Shown here: positions 16,744 through 24,381 of the stretch, piece after piece
Layout: each line of letters starts with the position of its first letter
Position numbering within the stretch: the stretch's first letter is position 1
Assembly (NCBI GenBank): GCA_024635755.1
Contig: JAGXIF010000027.1
Location: 1-46,447, forward strand
Length of the DNA: 46,447 bases
Direction of reading: 5' to 3'
Origin: Halothiobacillus sp.
GTDB lineage: Bacteria; Pseudomonadota; Gammaproteobacteria; Halothiobacillales; Halothiobacillaceae
The notes under the pieces: model-generated
Seen by the model: only the letters and a program-made list of their open reading frames with translations
What the model was told of the DNA's origin: nothing
Database searches by the model: none
Translations under genes and position numbers: made by a program

Positions 16744-17163
16744 TCAGTTTCGCGAAGGCAGGGTCCGGACCTCAGCGCTGCCGGCCCTGCGACTGTGCTT
16801 CTCGCGTTGCTCGAGCTGGTAGATCGCCTCGAAAAAGTCGGCCTGCAGGTGCTTGATGGTTTCGAAGCCGCGCGGGCGATAGATCTCGAGGGTGTAGGGC
16901 ACTGCGTCGGTGAGCGCGCCGCGTGCCTGGGGGTGGAAATGTCGCCAGGCAAGCTCAATGCGCCGGTCGCCGACCCCATCGACGAAGATGACTTCTTCCC
17001 GATCCATTACCGCAAGGTACTGGATGCGACGGAGGGGGATGAACAGGCATTCGCGCTCGGCATGGGCGAGCAGCAGGTGGGCGCGGTTGTAGAGCGAGGC
17101 GGGTAGCTGCCGGGGCTCGTGGTGTAGGGCGGTGCCCCGCTCGAATGATTCGATCGTTTCCAT
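16744..17163 (-). CDS. Unknown protein at the end of the cbb operon
   Basis: A 139-residue soluble protein starting at the ATG at 17163, with a very strong ribosome-binding site (GGAGGAGG). It lies 51 bases after the carbonic anhydrase stop on the same strand and is probably its last operon partner. Visible features: FERGTALHHEPRQLPASLYN, then a compact beta-rich core (ECLFIPLRRIQYLAVMDREE, VIFVDGVGDRRIELAWRHF) and a helical tail (FETIKHLQADFFEAIYQLEQ). No signal peptide, membrane segment or catalytic motif. No family recognised. Its position suggests a role tied to carbon fixation or carbonate handling, but that is inference from context only. Confidence 0.75.
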   Translation of the reverse strand: METIESFERGTALHHEPRQLPASLYNRAHLLLAHAERECLFIPLRRIQYLAVMDREEVIFVDGVGDRRIELAWRHFHPQARGALTDAVPYTLEIYRPRGFETIKHLQADFFEAIYQLEQREKHSRRAGSAEVRTLPSRN

Positions 17164-17214
17164 GGTTGCCTCCTCCGGCCGAATGCCGTGTTGTCGGGCA
17201 ACTGGGGCGACCGT

Positions 17215-17853
17215 TCAATCGTTGGCGGTCAGCACCCCGAAGCGGTCGTTTTCCCGATCGAGCCCCAGCAGTTGTCCTGCGACCATGTCGAAGTACCAGC
17301 CATGCAATTGTAGTTCGCCTTTCTCGACTCGTTCCTGAATCCAAGGGAAGGTCAGCAGGTTCTGGGTCGACAGGCGCACGGATTCCAGCTCGCAACACCG
17401 CCGCAGGCCGTCGTGGTCCTTGTGGCCGCAGCTCGCCTTAGCCCGTTGCAGGGCGGGGTCAGCCAGGCGCACCCAGTGGCCGATGAAGCTCTGAGGCTCG
17501 TCCGGCGCGCCTTCGACCAGGGTGTTAATGCCGCCGCAGAGGGCATGGCCCATCACGATGATGTGGTCGACCTTCAGCCCGCGTACCGCGAACTCCAGGG
17601 CGGCACTGGTGCCGTGGTAGGCCTCGTCCGGCTGGTAGGGTGGCACCAGCGCGGCGACGTTGCGCACGACGAACAGGTCGCCGGGGTCGCAATCGAGTGT
17701 CAGTGACGGGTCGACTCGTGAATCAGAACAGGCGATCAGCGCGATCCGCGGCGACTGGCCCTGCTGGACCAACCGCACGAACGGACCATCCTCGCGATAG
17801 CGGCGCCGCGTGAATGCGGCAAAGCCGTCGACGAGTTGCTGAATCGGGTCCAT
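17215..17853 (-). CDS. Beta-class carbonic anhydrase
   Basis: A 212-residue zinc enzyme interconverting CO2 and bicarbonate. The zinc ligands are recognisable as Cys42 and Asp44 of ACSDSR (41-46), His103 and Cys106 of GHALCGG (102-108), with the Asp44-Arg46 dyad of beta-class enzymes intact. No signal peptide, so cytoplasmic. The ATG at 17853 follows GGAGGG at 7 bases, and the gene lies 39 bases after cbbO on the same strand. Location in the cbb operon implies supply or recovery of inorganic carbon for RuBisCO. It is a free cytoplasmic type; carboxysome shell genes are not visible nearby. Confidence 0.93.
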   Translation of the reverse strand: MDPIQQLVDGFAAFTRRRYREDGPFVRLVQQGQSPRIALIACSDSRVDPSLTLDCDPGDLFVVRNVAALVPPYQPDEAYHGTSAALEFAVRGLKVDHIIVMGHALCGGINTLVEGAPDEPQSFIGHWVRLADPALQRAKASCGHKDHDGLRRCCELESVRLSTQNLLTFPWIQERVEKGELQLHGWYFDMVAGQLLGLDRENDRFGVLTAND

Positions 17854-17892
17854 GGCAAATCCCTCCGTGCGGCCCGCTCCGGGCCGCTCGCG

Positions 17893-20244
17893 TTAGCTGG
17901 TGAGGCTGGCGAACAGGTTCGGCAAGCGCTCGGGCAGGCGATCGACGTGATCGACCACGGTGTAGCCGTTGGGGCCGAAGATCCGTGAGACGTACTCGTC
18001 GGCATGCGGGTCGAGCGTCAGGCAGTAGCTCATGATGCCCTCACGCTTGAGTTCCTCGACCGCCTTCTTGGCATCGTGCCGCAGGTGTTGCGGGTCCTGT
18101 ACATCGATGTCCGACGGCTCGCCGTCCGAGACCACCAGCAGCAGCTTCTTCGCCTGCGGCTGGGCCCTGAGAAAGCGTGCCGCATGACGGAACGCCCCGC
18201 CCATACGGGTCGAGTAGGCACCGGACATTCCCGCCAGGCGTGCCCGGGCGTCGTCGTCCAGCGGCTTGCCGAAATCCTTGAAGCGGAAGTACTGCACGTC
18301 ATGACGCGTGTCGGAGTTGAAGCCGTGAATCGCGTACGGGTCACCAATCGCGTCCACCGCGTAGGAGAGCAGAGTGCAGGCCTCGCGGGTGAGGTCGATG
18401 ACTGGCTTTTCCGAACCGCCCAGGGTCTCGTTGGTAGACTCGGACAGGTCGAGCAGCACCACTACCGCCAGGTCACGCTCCTTGCGCTCGTAGCGGATGT
18501 TGACCCGCAGGTCGGGCGTCTCGCCATTGCGCAGGTCGATCATCGCCCGGATGGCGGCGTTGATGTCGATCTCGTCGCCGTCTTCCTGGTGGCGCTTGCG
18601 GATGATCCCCTGCGGGATCAGCGCGTCGATGATCTGGCGCAGCCGGCTGGCGATGGGCTTGTTCTCGGTGAGGATGCGATCCAGCACCTCCGGGTCGCCC
18701 TTGGGCGGGCGCTTTTCCAGCACCGTGACCCAGTCGGGGCGGTAGAGCTGCACCTGGTAGTCCCATTCCTGGTAGTGAAACGGTTCAGAGACCGGCTCCT
18801 TGCCTTCCATCTCGTTGAAGGAGACACCCTCGTCCTCGTAGGGGAACAGCTCAGTCTCCAGGCGCCAGATTTCCTGGGCGTCGTCACCGGCCAGCTCGGT
18901 GTCGAGCTCGTTGACCATCTCGATCAGGTTGACGGTCTTGCGTACCTGCTTGCTGCCCTCGATGTACTCGGCATCGTCCCAGACGTTGTCGGCAAAGGCC
19001 CACACGATCCGGTTGTCATCCCGGTACGGGATGTTGAGGTTGCGCTCGAGCAGGCCCAGTGCCGGCATGGCCAGTCGATCATTGAGATGGTGGTACAGGC
19101 TCATGCCGACGTTCCAGGCGACCGCATTCGTTTCCGGGTCGCGCTCCATCTCGCGCTGGAACTCTTCGAGGATGGTCGCCACGATCGGATCGTCACCTTC
19201 CTTCGCCCGGCCGTGCAGCAGGGCGGCGGCCACGTCCTCGAGCACCGCGATGGCCTCGTTCGTGCCCTCGGGGCGCGGCAACTCGTGCAACTGACCCCAC
19301 AGCTTCTCCAGCCCCGGGAACTCGCGGATGGCGAGCGCCTCGATGCGGGCGTCCTCGATCATGGCGATGACGAACATCTGCACGGGGCTGAGCATCTCGG
19401 CGGAGATGGCCTCGTGGGTGTAGAAGATATGGGATGCGGCGTGGGCACAGGCCGCGCGGTAGATCTCCAGGCCCGAGACCTTCTCCCCGTTGGCCTTTTC
19501 GATGTCGTCGTAGGCGTCCGGAATGTGGATCACGCCGTGCTCGACGTAGGGGCGCAGGCCCTCGCGCGTCTCATAGTCGCCCGACGTCGGGCGGAGCATG
19601 AAGTCGCGTCCCCACAGCGCGCGCAAATAGAAGTTGATCTTGCGCTGGGTGTCGACGAACAGCGTGCCGCGGCGCTCGGACTGCAGCACCTTGTGGCTGT
19701 CCGGCGACCGCAGGCTGAAGTACTCGACCTGCTTCTTGAAGTCGCGCCCATAGGCCTGCGCGCCCCACAGCGCCCAGCGCCGTAGCCCGCCCAAGGTGAG
19801 CTTGCTCAGCAGGTCGTCGAGGTGCTCGAGCATCGGCTTGAGGCCGCGCGGGGCCTTGGCCGAAAGCTGGTGGATCAGGTTGAGGTACTTGAGCACCAGT
19901 TCCGGATCGCCCAGCCGGCGCGCGGCCGTCGGCATGCTGTCGAGGACCAGGCGCACCACTTCGCCGCTGGTCATCGAGGAAAGCTTCATGCAGCCCTCGA
20001 TGACGTTGGGAATGATGGAATCGCCCACCTCCTTGCACGCCGAGGGCATGGCCTCGAGCCAGGTAACCACCAGGTCGGTGCCGCGTCCCAGTTCGCACAG
20101 GGCGCGCATGCCCTCGAGGTAGTTGTGCTGTCCCTGCGGGCTCATGACCCGGCTCGCCTCAAGGAAGCTCGACTCGAGGACGGGCTGGGCGTCGGGAGCG
20201 CGCTCGGCGATGCACTCTTTGTACTCGTTCAGATCAATCTTCAT
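17893..20244 (-). CDS. cbbO: RuBisCO activase subunit CbbO (von Willebrand A domain)
   Basis: A 783-residue cytoplasmic protein that partners the hexameric AAA+ ATPase CbbQ to remove inhibitory sugar phosphates from RuBisCO. The long N-terminal part is helical; it includes SHIFYTHEAISAEMLS and EDARIEALAIREFPGL. The C-terminal 200 residues form a VWA domain with the metal-ion-dependent adhesion motif DLSES at about residues 597-601 (VVVLLDLSESTNETLGG) and a later SDGEPSD. VWA metal binding is the known contact to the RuBisCO large subunit in this family. The gene follows cbbQ by about 200 bases and precedes carbonic anhydrase. Length is normal for CbbO. Confidence 0.93.
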   Translation of the reverse strand: MKIDLNEYKECIAERAPDAQPVLESSFLEASRVMSPQGQHNYLEGMRALCELGRGTDLVVTWLEAMPSACKEVGDSIIPNVIEGCMKLSSMTSGEVVRLVLDSMPTAARRLGDPELVLKYLNLIHQLSAKAPRGLKPMLEHLDDLLSKLTLGGLRRWALWGAQAYGRDFKKQVEYFSLRSPDSHKVLQSERRGTLFVDTQRKINFYLRALWGRDFMLRPTSGDYETREGLRPYVEHGVIHIPDAYDDIEKANGEKVSGLEIYRAACAHAASHIFYTHEAISAEMLSPVQMFVIAMIEDARIEALAIREFPGLEKLWGQLHELPRPEGTNEAIAVLEDVAAALLHGRAKEGDDPIVATILEEFQREMERDPETNAVAWNVGMSLYHHLNDRLAMPALGLLERNLNIPYRDDNRIVWAFADNVWDDAEYIEGSKQVRKTVNLIEMVNELDTELAGDDAQEIWRLETELFPYEDEGVSFNEMEGKEPVSEPFHYQEWDYQVQLYRPDWVTVLEKRPPKGDPEVLDRILTENKPIASRLRQIIDALIPQGIIRKRHQEDGDEIDINAAIRAMIDLRNGETPDLRVNIRYERKERDLAVVVLLDLSESTNETLGGSEKPVIDLTREACTLLSYAVDAIGDPYAIHGFNSDTRHDVQYFRFKDFGKPLDDDARARLAGMSGAYSTRMGGAFRHAARFLRAQPQAKKLLLVVSDGEPSDIDVQDPQHLRHDAKKAVEELKREGIMSYCLTLDPHADEYVSRIFGPNGYTVVDHVDRLPERLPNLFASLTS

Positions 20245-20319
20245 CGCGTGCCTGACCCTTGAGGAATCGCGTCTCGGCGCGTCGGCTGATGGCCAACGCC
20301 GCCCCGGGGCGCGCCGGTT

Positions 20320-20338
20320 GCCCGAGTGATACTCGGGC
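20320..20338. other. Hairpin between cbbQ and cbbO
   Basis: GCCCGAGT and ACTCGGGC form a perfect 8-bp stem around GAT in the 198-base gap between cbbQ and cbbO. No T-run follows on the minus strand, so it is more likely an mRNA processing or stability element than a terminator. Confidence 0.5.
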
Positions 20339-20442
20339 TCCCCGGATCACGAACCGTTGCACGATTCCTGGTTGACGACTTGCCCTGTGCCCCGGAGGGC
20401 GCAGGCTCCTGGCGACGCATCGCCGCGGTGCATCAGCGGTTC

Positions 20443-21249
20443 TCAGAAGAACGTGTTGACAGCCGCGTCGAGGGTGTCGCGCATGTCCGGATCGTCGGTG
20501 ATCGGCCGAACCAGCGTCATGGAGCAGGCCGCATTCGGCTCGACGCCCTTGGCGATCAGCTGGCCCGCGTAGACCAGCAGACGGGTGGAGATGCCCTCGT
20601 CCAGACCGTGGCCCTTAAGGTTGCGCGCACGCTGGGCGATCTGCACCAGCTTGTCGGCCGTCTCCTTATCCACGCCGGTTTCGTGGGCGACGATGGTCGC
20701 CTCGACCTCGGCATCCGGGTAGTCGAAGTCCAGCGCGCCGAAGCGCTGCTTGGTCGACTGTTTCAGATCCTTCATTAGGTTCTGGTAGCCCGGGTTGTAG
20801 GAGATGACGATCTGGAAGTCCGGGTGGGCCTCGACCAGCTCACCCTTTTTCTCCAGCGGCAACACACGACGGTGGTCGGTCAGCGGGTGGATTACCACGG
20901 TGGTGTCCTGACGGGCCTCGACCACCTCGTCGAGGTAGCAGATCGCGCCGATGCGGGCGGCGATGGTCAGCGGACCGTCCTGCCAGCGGGTGCCGTTGGC
21001 ATCCAGGAGGAAGCGACCGACCAAGTCGGAGGCGGTCATGTCCTCGTTACAGGCCACCGTGATCAACGGCTTGCCCAGTTTGTAGGCCATGTGCTCGACG
21101 AAGCGGGACTTGCCGCAGCCGGTCGGGCCCTTGAGCATGATGGGCATGCGGGCGTCGTAGGCGGCCTCGTAAAGCTCCACCTCGTTGGTGACCGGCATGT
21201 AGTACGGCTCATCGGTGATCCGGTACTGGTCGACATTGTGCTCGCTCAT
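20443..21249 (-). CDS. cbbQ: RuBisCO activase AAA+ subunit CbbQ
   Basis: A 268-residue AAA+ ATPase of the CbbQ/NirQ/NorQ family. The second of two ATGs (21249) is chosen because AGAGGG then sits 6 bases upstream; the first ATG at 21255 touches it. Walker A is GPTGCGKS (41-48) and Walker B ICYLDE (about 103-108); sensor text HPLTDHRR and the C-terminal [18 protein letters not shown] are typical. Known members form hexamers that, bound to CbbO, reactivate inhibited RuBisCO. It lies 171 bases after cbbS, separated by a terminator and a large inverted repeat, and upstream of cbbO. Two stray copies of its 3' end exist at 8.4 and 9.1 kb. Confidence 0.95.
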   Translation of the reverse strand: MSEHNVDQYRITDEPYYMPVTNEVELYEAAYDARMPIMLKGPTGCGKSRFVEHMAYKLGKPLITVACNEDMTASDLVGRFLLDANGTRWQDGPLTIAARIGAICYLDEVVEARQDTTVVIHPLTDHRRVLPLEKKGELVEAHPDFQIVISYNPGYQNLMKDLKQSTKQRFGALDFDYPDAEVEATIVAHETGVDKETADKLVQIAQRARNLKGHGLDEGISTRLLVYAGQLIAKGVEPNAACSMTLVRPITDDPDMRDTLDAAVNTFF

Positions 21250-21288
21250 GGTCATCCCTCTTGTCGGGTCGATTGGCGGAAACTGAGA

Positions 21289-21342
21289 TCAATACGAAAA
21301 CAGGGCGGCGGGTGACCGCAAGTCGTCCTGTTTTCGTATTGA
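21289..21342. repeat. Large inverted repeat between cbbS and cbbQ
   Basis: TCAATACGAAAACAGG (21289-21304) is perfectly complementary to CCTGTTTTCGTATTGA (21327-21342) across a 22-base spacer. It lies 40 bases upstream of cbbQ and just after the cbbS terminator. It may be an mRNA stabiliser, an attenuator of cbbQO expression or a mobile palindromic repeat. Confidence 0.85.
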
Positions 21343-21363
21343 CCCCCGTTTGGAACGGTGGTC

Positions 21364-21402
21364 AAAAAAATGCCCCTGCCCGATAAGTCGGCCAGGGGCA
21401 CC
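21364..21402 (-). terminator. Rho-independent terminator after cbbS
   Basis: On the minus strand GTGCCCCTGGCCGA pairs with TCGGGCAGGGGCA around a CTTA loop and is followed by seven T. It would end most cbbLS transcripts before cbbQ, giving much more RuBisCO than activase. Confidence 0.9.
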
Positions 21403-21426
21403 TTGCTGGGATTACCCCGGGCCTGT

Positions 21427-21783
21427 TTAAACAGTTTTGCCGCGGTATACCACCATTTCAGTACCCTTGGACTGGGCTAGGTTGTCGTAGCCGATCAGGC
21501 GTACGTGGTTCTTCGGGTGTGCCTTGTGGCAAGCCTCGACCTCGCCCAGGATGCGGTCGACGTCGGTCTCACCGAACAGCGGCAACTTCCACATGTACCA
21601 GTAGTGATCGAAGGCGTGCTCCGGCTCGACGTGCTCGACCGCCGGGTCCCAGCCTTTATCGACGATGTACTGAACCTGATCCCGTACCTGCGCGTCGGTC
21701 ATCTCCGGGAGGTAGGAGAAGGTTTCGAACTTGCGGCTTGCCGGATCGGCCAGGCTCGACTTGTAGTCTTGCATTTCACTCAT
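21427..21783 (-). CDS. cbbS: RuBisCO small subunit (form I)
   Basis: A 118-residue protein, normal length for a proteobacterial form I small subunit. It contains [35 protein letters not shown] and VRLIGYDN, all family signatures. It has no N-terminal extension beyond [11 protein letters not shown] and no transit peptide. It caps the large-subunit octamer and raises its catalytic efficiency. The ATG follows GAGGT at about 8 bases. It is 93 bases after cbbL and is closed by a strong terminator. Confidence 0.97.
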   Translation of the reverse strand: MSEMQDYKSSLADPASRKFETFSYLPEMTDAQVRDQVQYIVDKGWDPAVEHVEPEHAFDHYWYMWKLPLFGETDVDRILGEVEACHKAHPKNHVRLIGYDNLAQSKGTEMVVYRGKTV

Positions 21784-21876
21784 TTTCGATTACCTCAACG
21801 AAAACTCGTTGTTGATGTTTCAGGCGGCCAGGGGAGAGAACATCCCATCCCCTGACGGCTAACGACCTGGCGTCGA

Positions 21877-23298
21877 TTACTTGTGCTGAGCGTCAATCTT
21901 GTCGACGGTGTCGAACTCGAATTTGATCTCTTTCCAAGTTTCCATGGCCGTTTTGAGCTCGGGGCTGTGCTTGGCAGCCGCGGTAAGGATTTCCTTGCCT
22001 TCCTTCTCAAGGTTCCGACCTTCGTTGCGGGCCTGAACACAGGCTTCAACCGCAACACGGTTGGCAGCGGCGCCAGCGGCGTTGCCCCACGGGTGGCCCA
22101 GCGTGCCGCCACCGAACTGCAGGACGGAGTCGTCGCCGAAGATGGAAACCAGTGCCGGCATGTGCCAGACGTGGATGCCACCGGATGCGACCGGGATAAC
22201 GCCCGGCATGGAGCCGAAGTCCTGATCGAAGAAGATGCCGCGCGAACGGTCTTCCTTGATGAAGGAGTCACGCATCAGGTCGATCCAGCCCAGAGTGGCT
22301 TCACGATCGCCTTCCAGCTTGCCGACGACGGTGCCGGAGTGCAGGTGGTCACCACCGGACAGACGCAGGATCTTGGCCAGTACGCGGAAGTGGATACCGT
22401 GCTTCGGGTGACGGTCGAGTACGGCGTGCATCGCGCGGTGGATGTGCAGCAGTACGCCGTTGTCACGGCACCAGTTGGCCAGGCCAGTGTTGGCGGTGAA
22501 GCCACCGGTGATGTAGTCGTGCATGATGATCGGTGCGCCAATTTCCTTGGCGTACTCGGCACGCTTGTACATCTCTTCCGGAGTCGGAGCGGTAACGTTC
22601 AGGTAGTGACCCTTGCGCTCACCGGTCTCGGCCTCGGCCTTGTGGATGGCTTCCATGACGAAGTCGAAACGCTGGCGCCAGCGCATGAACGGCTGGGAGT
22701 TGACGTTCTCGTCGTCCTTGGTGAAGTCGAGACCACCACGGAGGCCTTCGTAGCAGGCGCGGCCGTAGTTCTTGGCCGACAGGCCCAGCTTCGGCTTGAT
22801 GGTGCAGCCGAGCATCGGACGGCCGTACTTGTTCATCATGTCGCGCTCGACCTGGATGCCGTGCGGAGGACCACCACAGGTCTTCACGTAGGCGATCGGG
22901 AAGCGTACGTCTTCCAGGCGCAGGTGACGCAGGGCCTTAAAGCCGAATACGTTGCCAACCAGGGAGGTGAAGACGTTGACTACGGAGCCTTCTTCGAACA
23001 GGTCGATCGGGTAAGCGATGAATGCGTAGAACGCTTCGTCGTCGCCCGGGACGTCTTCGATCGCGTAAGCGCGGCCCTTGTAATAGTCCATGTCGGTCAG
23101 CAGGTCGGTCCAGACCGTGGTCCAGGTGCCGGTGGAAGACTCGGCTGCCACAGCGGCAGCGATTTCTTCACGCGGTACGCCCGGCTGCGGGGTGACCTTG
23201 AAGCAAGCGAGGAGATCGGTGTCTTTAATGACGTAATCCGGTTCCCAGTAGGTTTCGCGGTAATCTTTAACGCCCGCGCTGTAGCTCTTTGTAGCCAT
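21877..23298 (-). CDS. cbbL: RuBisCO large subunit (form I, IA type)
   Basis: A 473-residue enzyme that carboxylates ribulose 1,5-bisphosphate in the Calvin cycle. Catalytic features: KPKLGLS (168-174), the carbamylated Lys194 with Asp196 and Glu197 in FTKDDEN, His287 in HIHRAMH, and loop 6 [10 protein letters not shown] with Lys327. The N-terminus ([18 protein letters not shown]) and SSTGTW are typical of proteobacterial form IA enzymes. The arrangement cbbL-cbbS-cbbQ-cbbO, with no carboxysome genes next to it, fits the non-carboxysomal IAq branch; that branch call rests mainly on context. The start has a strong GGGAGGA. A divergent cbbR and its operator region lie immediately upstream. Confidence 0.97.
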   Translation of the reverse strand: MATKSYSAGVKDYRETYWEPDYVIKDTDLLACFKVTPQPGVPREEIAAAVAAESSTGTWTTVWTDLLTDMDYYKGRAYAIEDVPGDDEAFYAFIAYPIDLFEEGSVVNVFTSLVGNVFGFKALRHLRLEDVRFPIAYVKTCGGPPHGIQVERDMMNKYGRPMLGCTIKPKLGLSAKNYGRACYEGLRGGLDFTKDDENVNSQPFMRWRQRFDFVMEAIHKAEAETGERKGHYLNVTAPTPEEMYKRAEYAKEIGAPIIMHDYITGGFTANTGLANWCRDNGVLLHIHRAMHAVLDRHPKHGIHFRVLAKILRLSGGDHLHSGTVVGKLEGDREATLGWIDLMRDSFIKEDRSRGIFFDQDFGSMPGVIPVASGGIHVWHMPALVSIFGDDSVLQFGGGTLGHPWGNAAGAAANRVAVEACVQARNEGRNLEKEGKEILTAAAKHSPELKTAMETWKEIKFEFDTVDKIDAQHK

Positions 23299-23369
23299 GG
23301 TGTCCTCCCAAAGGGGTATGAAATCGGGACAGTTTCCTGTCGAAGCCCGGGGGCCTTGCGACGGAGGCC

Positions 23370-23397
23370 AGTATAGGCCGGAGGTTGATCAATACAA
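23370..23397 (-). promoter_or_regulatory. Putative cbbLS promoter
   Basis: On the minus strand TTGTAT (23392-23397) and TATACT (23370-23375) are separated by 16 bases, about 70 bases upstream of cbbL and next to the CbbR-type palindromes. By inspection only; the -35 is weak, as expected for an activator-dependent promoter. Confidence 0.45.
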
Positions 23398-23399
23398 CT

Positions 23400-23436
23400 C
23401 ATAGATTATGATGCAACACATAAGCTTTAACTTATG
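23400..23436. promoter_or_regulatory. Candidate CbbR operator
   Basis: Two dyads lie in the cbbL-cbbR intergenic region: CATA-GAT-TATG (23400-23410) and CATAAG-CTTTAA-CTTATG (23419-23436). They are AT-rich and contain T-N11-A-type spacings, as in LysR-family operators. The location, overlapping the cbbR start region and just upstream of the putative cbbL -35, fits autoregulation and activation. Confidence 0.55.
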
Positions 23437-23447
23437 GGTTGCACGAG

Positions 23448-24365
23448 ATGATTCACTTTACCTTACGCCAATTGCGCATCTTCGCCGCCGCGGCGCGGAG
23501 TCAGTCGTTCACGCGGGCCTCCCAAGAGCTCCACCTGTCACAGCCGGCCGTGTCGATGCAGATTCGCCAGCTCGAGAACAACATCGAATTGCCGCTGTTC
23601 GAGCAGACCGGACGCCAGTTGTTCCTGACGGATGCGGGAAGGGTGCTTTACGGCTACGTCAAACGCCTGGAAGAGGTCATCAGCGAGGCCGACGAGGTGC
23701 TCGAGGGCATGAAGGGCCTGCACCGGGGGCACTTGCGGGTCAGTGTCGCCTCCACGGCGAACTATTTCGCAGCCCGGCTGCTGGCCAATTTCTCCAAGCA
23801 ATACCCGGAGGTGTCGATCAGTCTCGACGTGACCAACCGGGAACGGCTGCTCAAACAGTTGGCGGACAACGAGACGGATATCGTCATCATGGGCGAGCCG
23901 CCCACCGACGTTGATCTGGTGGCCGAGGCCTTCATGGAAAACCCACTGGTGGCCATCGCCGCGCCGGACCACCCCCTGGCGGGCAAGCACAAGATCGCGC
24001 TCGAGGAACTGGCCGAGCACCGATTCGTTCAGCGCGAGTCGGCCTCCGGCACCCGGGCGGCCATCACGCGGTTTTTCGAGGAGCACGGCCTGACGGTGCA
24101 GCCGGGGCTGGAAATGCGCTCCAACGAGTCGATCAAGCAGGCCATCGAGGCCGGCCTTGGCGTCGGCATGGTGTCCCTGCACACCCTGGAGCTGGAACTG
24201 GAGACGGGACGGATCGCGGTACTGGACGTGGAGGGCCTGCCGCTGATCCGGCACTGGTACATGGTCCAGCGGCAGGGCAAGCGCCACACCCCGGTGATGC
24301 GGAGCTTCCACGACTACGTGCTCGATCAGGCCGAGCACCAGGTGCGGCTGCCTGCCGAAGAGTGA
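23448..24365 (+). CDS. cbbR: LysR-family regulator CbbR
   Basis: A 305-residue transcription factor. The ATG at 23448 (MIHFTLRQLRIFAAAARSQS) matches the family N-terminus better than the TTG three codons upstream. The winged helix-turn-helix spans about residues 5-60 (SFTRASQELHLSQPAVSMQI), followed by the linker helix and the periplasmic-binding-like effector domain from about residue 90, with VASTANYFAARLLANFSKQY. It is divergent from cbbL across a 149-base region with dyads, the classic cbbR arrangement. CbbR proteins activate cbb operons in response to metabolites such as RuBP or NADPH; the effector here is not known. Confidence 0.93.
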   Translation: MIHFTLRQLRIFAAAARSQSFTRASQELHLSQPAVSMQIRQLENNIELPLFEQTGRQLFLTDAGRVLYGYVKRLEEVISEADEVLEGMKGLHRGHLRVSVASTANYFAARLLANFSKQYPEVSISLDVTNRERLLKQLADNETDIVIMGEPPTDVDLVAEAFMENPLVAIAAPDHPLAGKHKIALEELAEHRFVQRESASGTRAAITRFFEEHGLTVQPGLEMRSNESIKQAIEAGLGVGMVSLHTLELELETGRIAVLDVEGLPLIRHWYMVQRQGKRHTPVMRSFHDYVLDQAEHQVRLPAEE

Positions 24366-24381
24366 GCGCCAGCGGGACGCC

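Noticed and set aside
18004..19785. 593-codon plus-strand frame antisense to cbbO
   Set aside because: Mirror of GC-biased third positions in a well-supported CbbO gene; no domains.
16744..23298. Carboxysome operon
   Set aside because: No csoS shell genes are present next to cbbLS or elsewhere in the window; the carbonic anhydrase is an ordinary beta-class enzyme.
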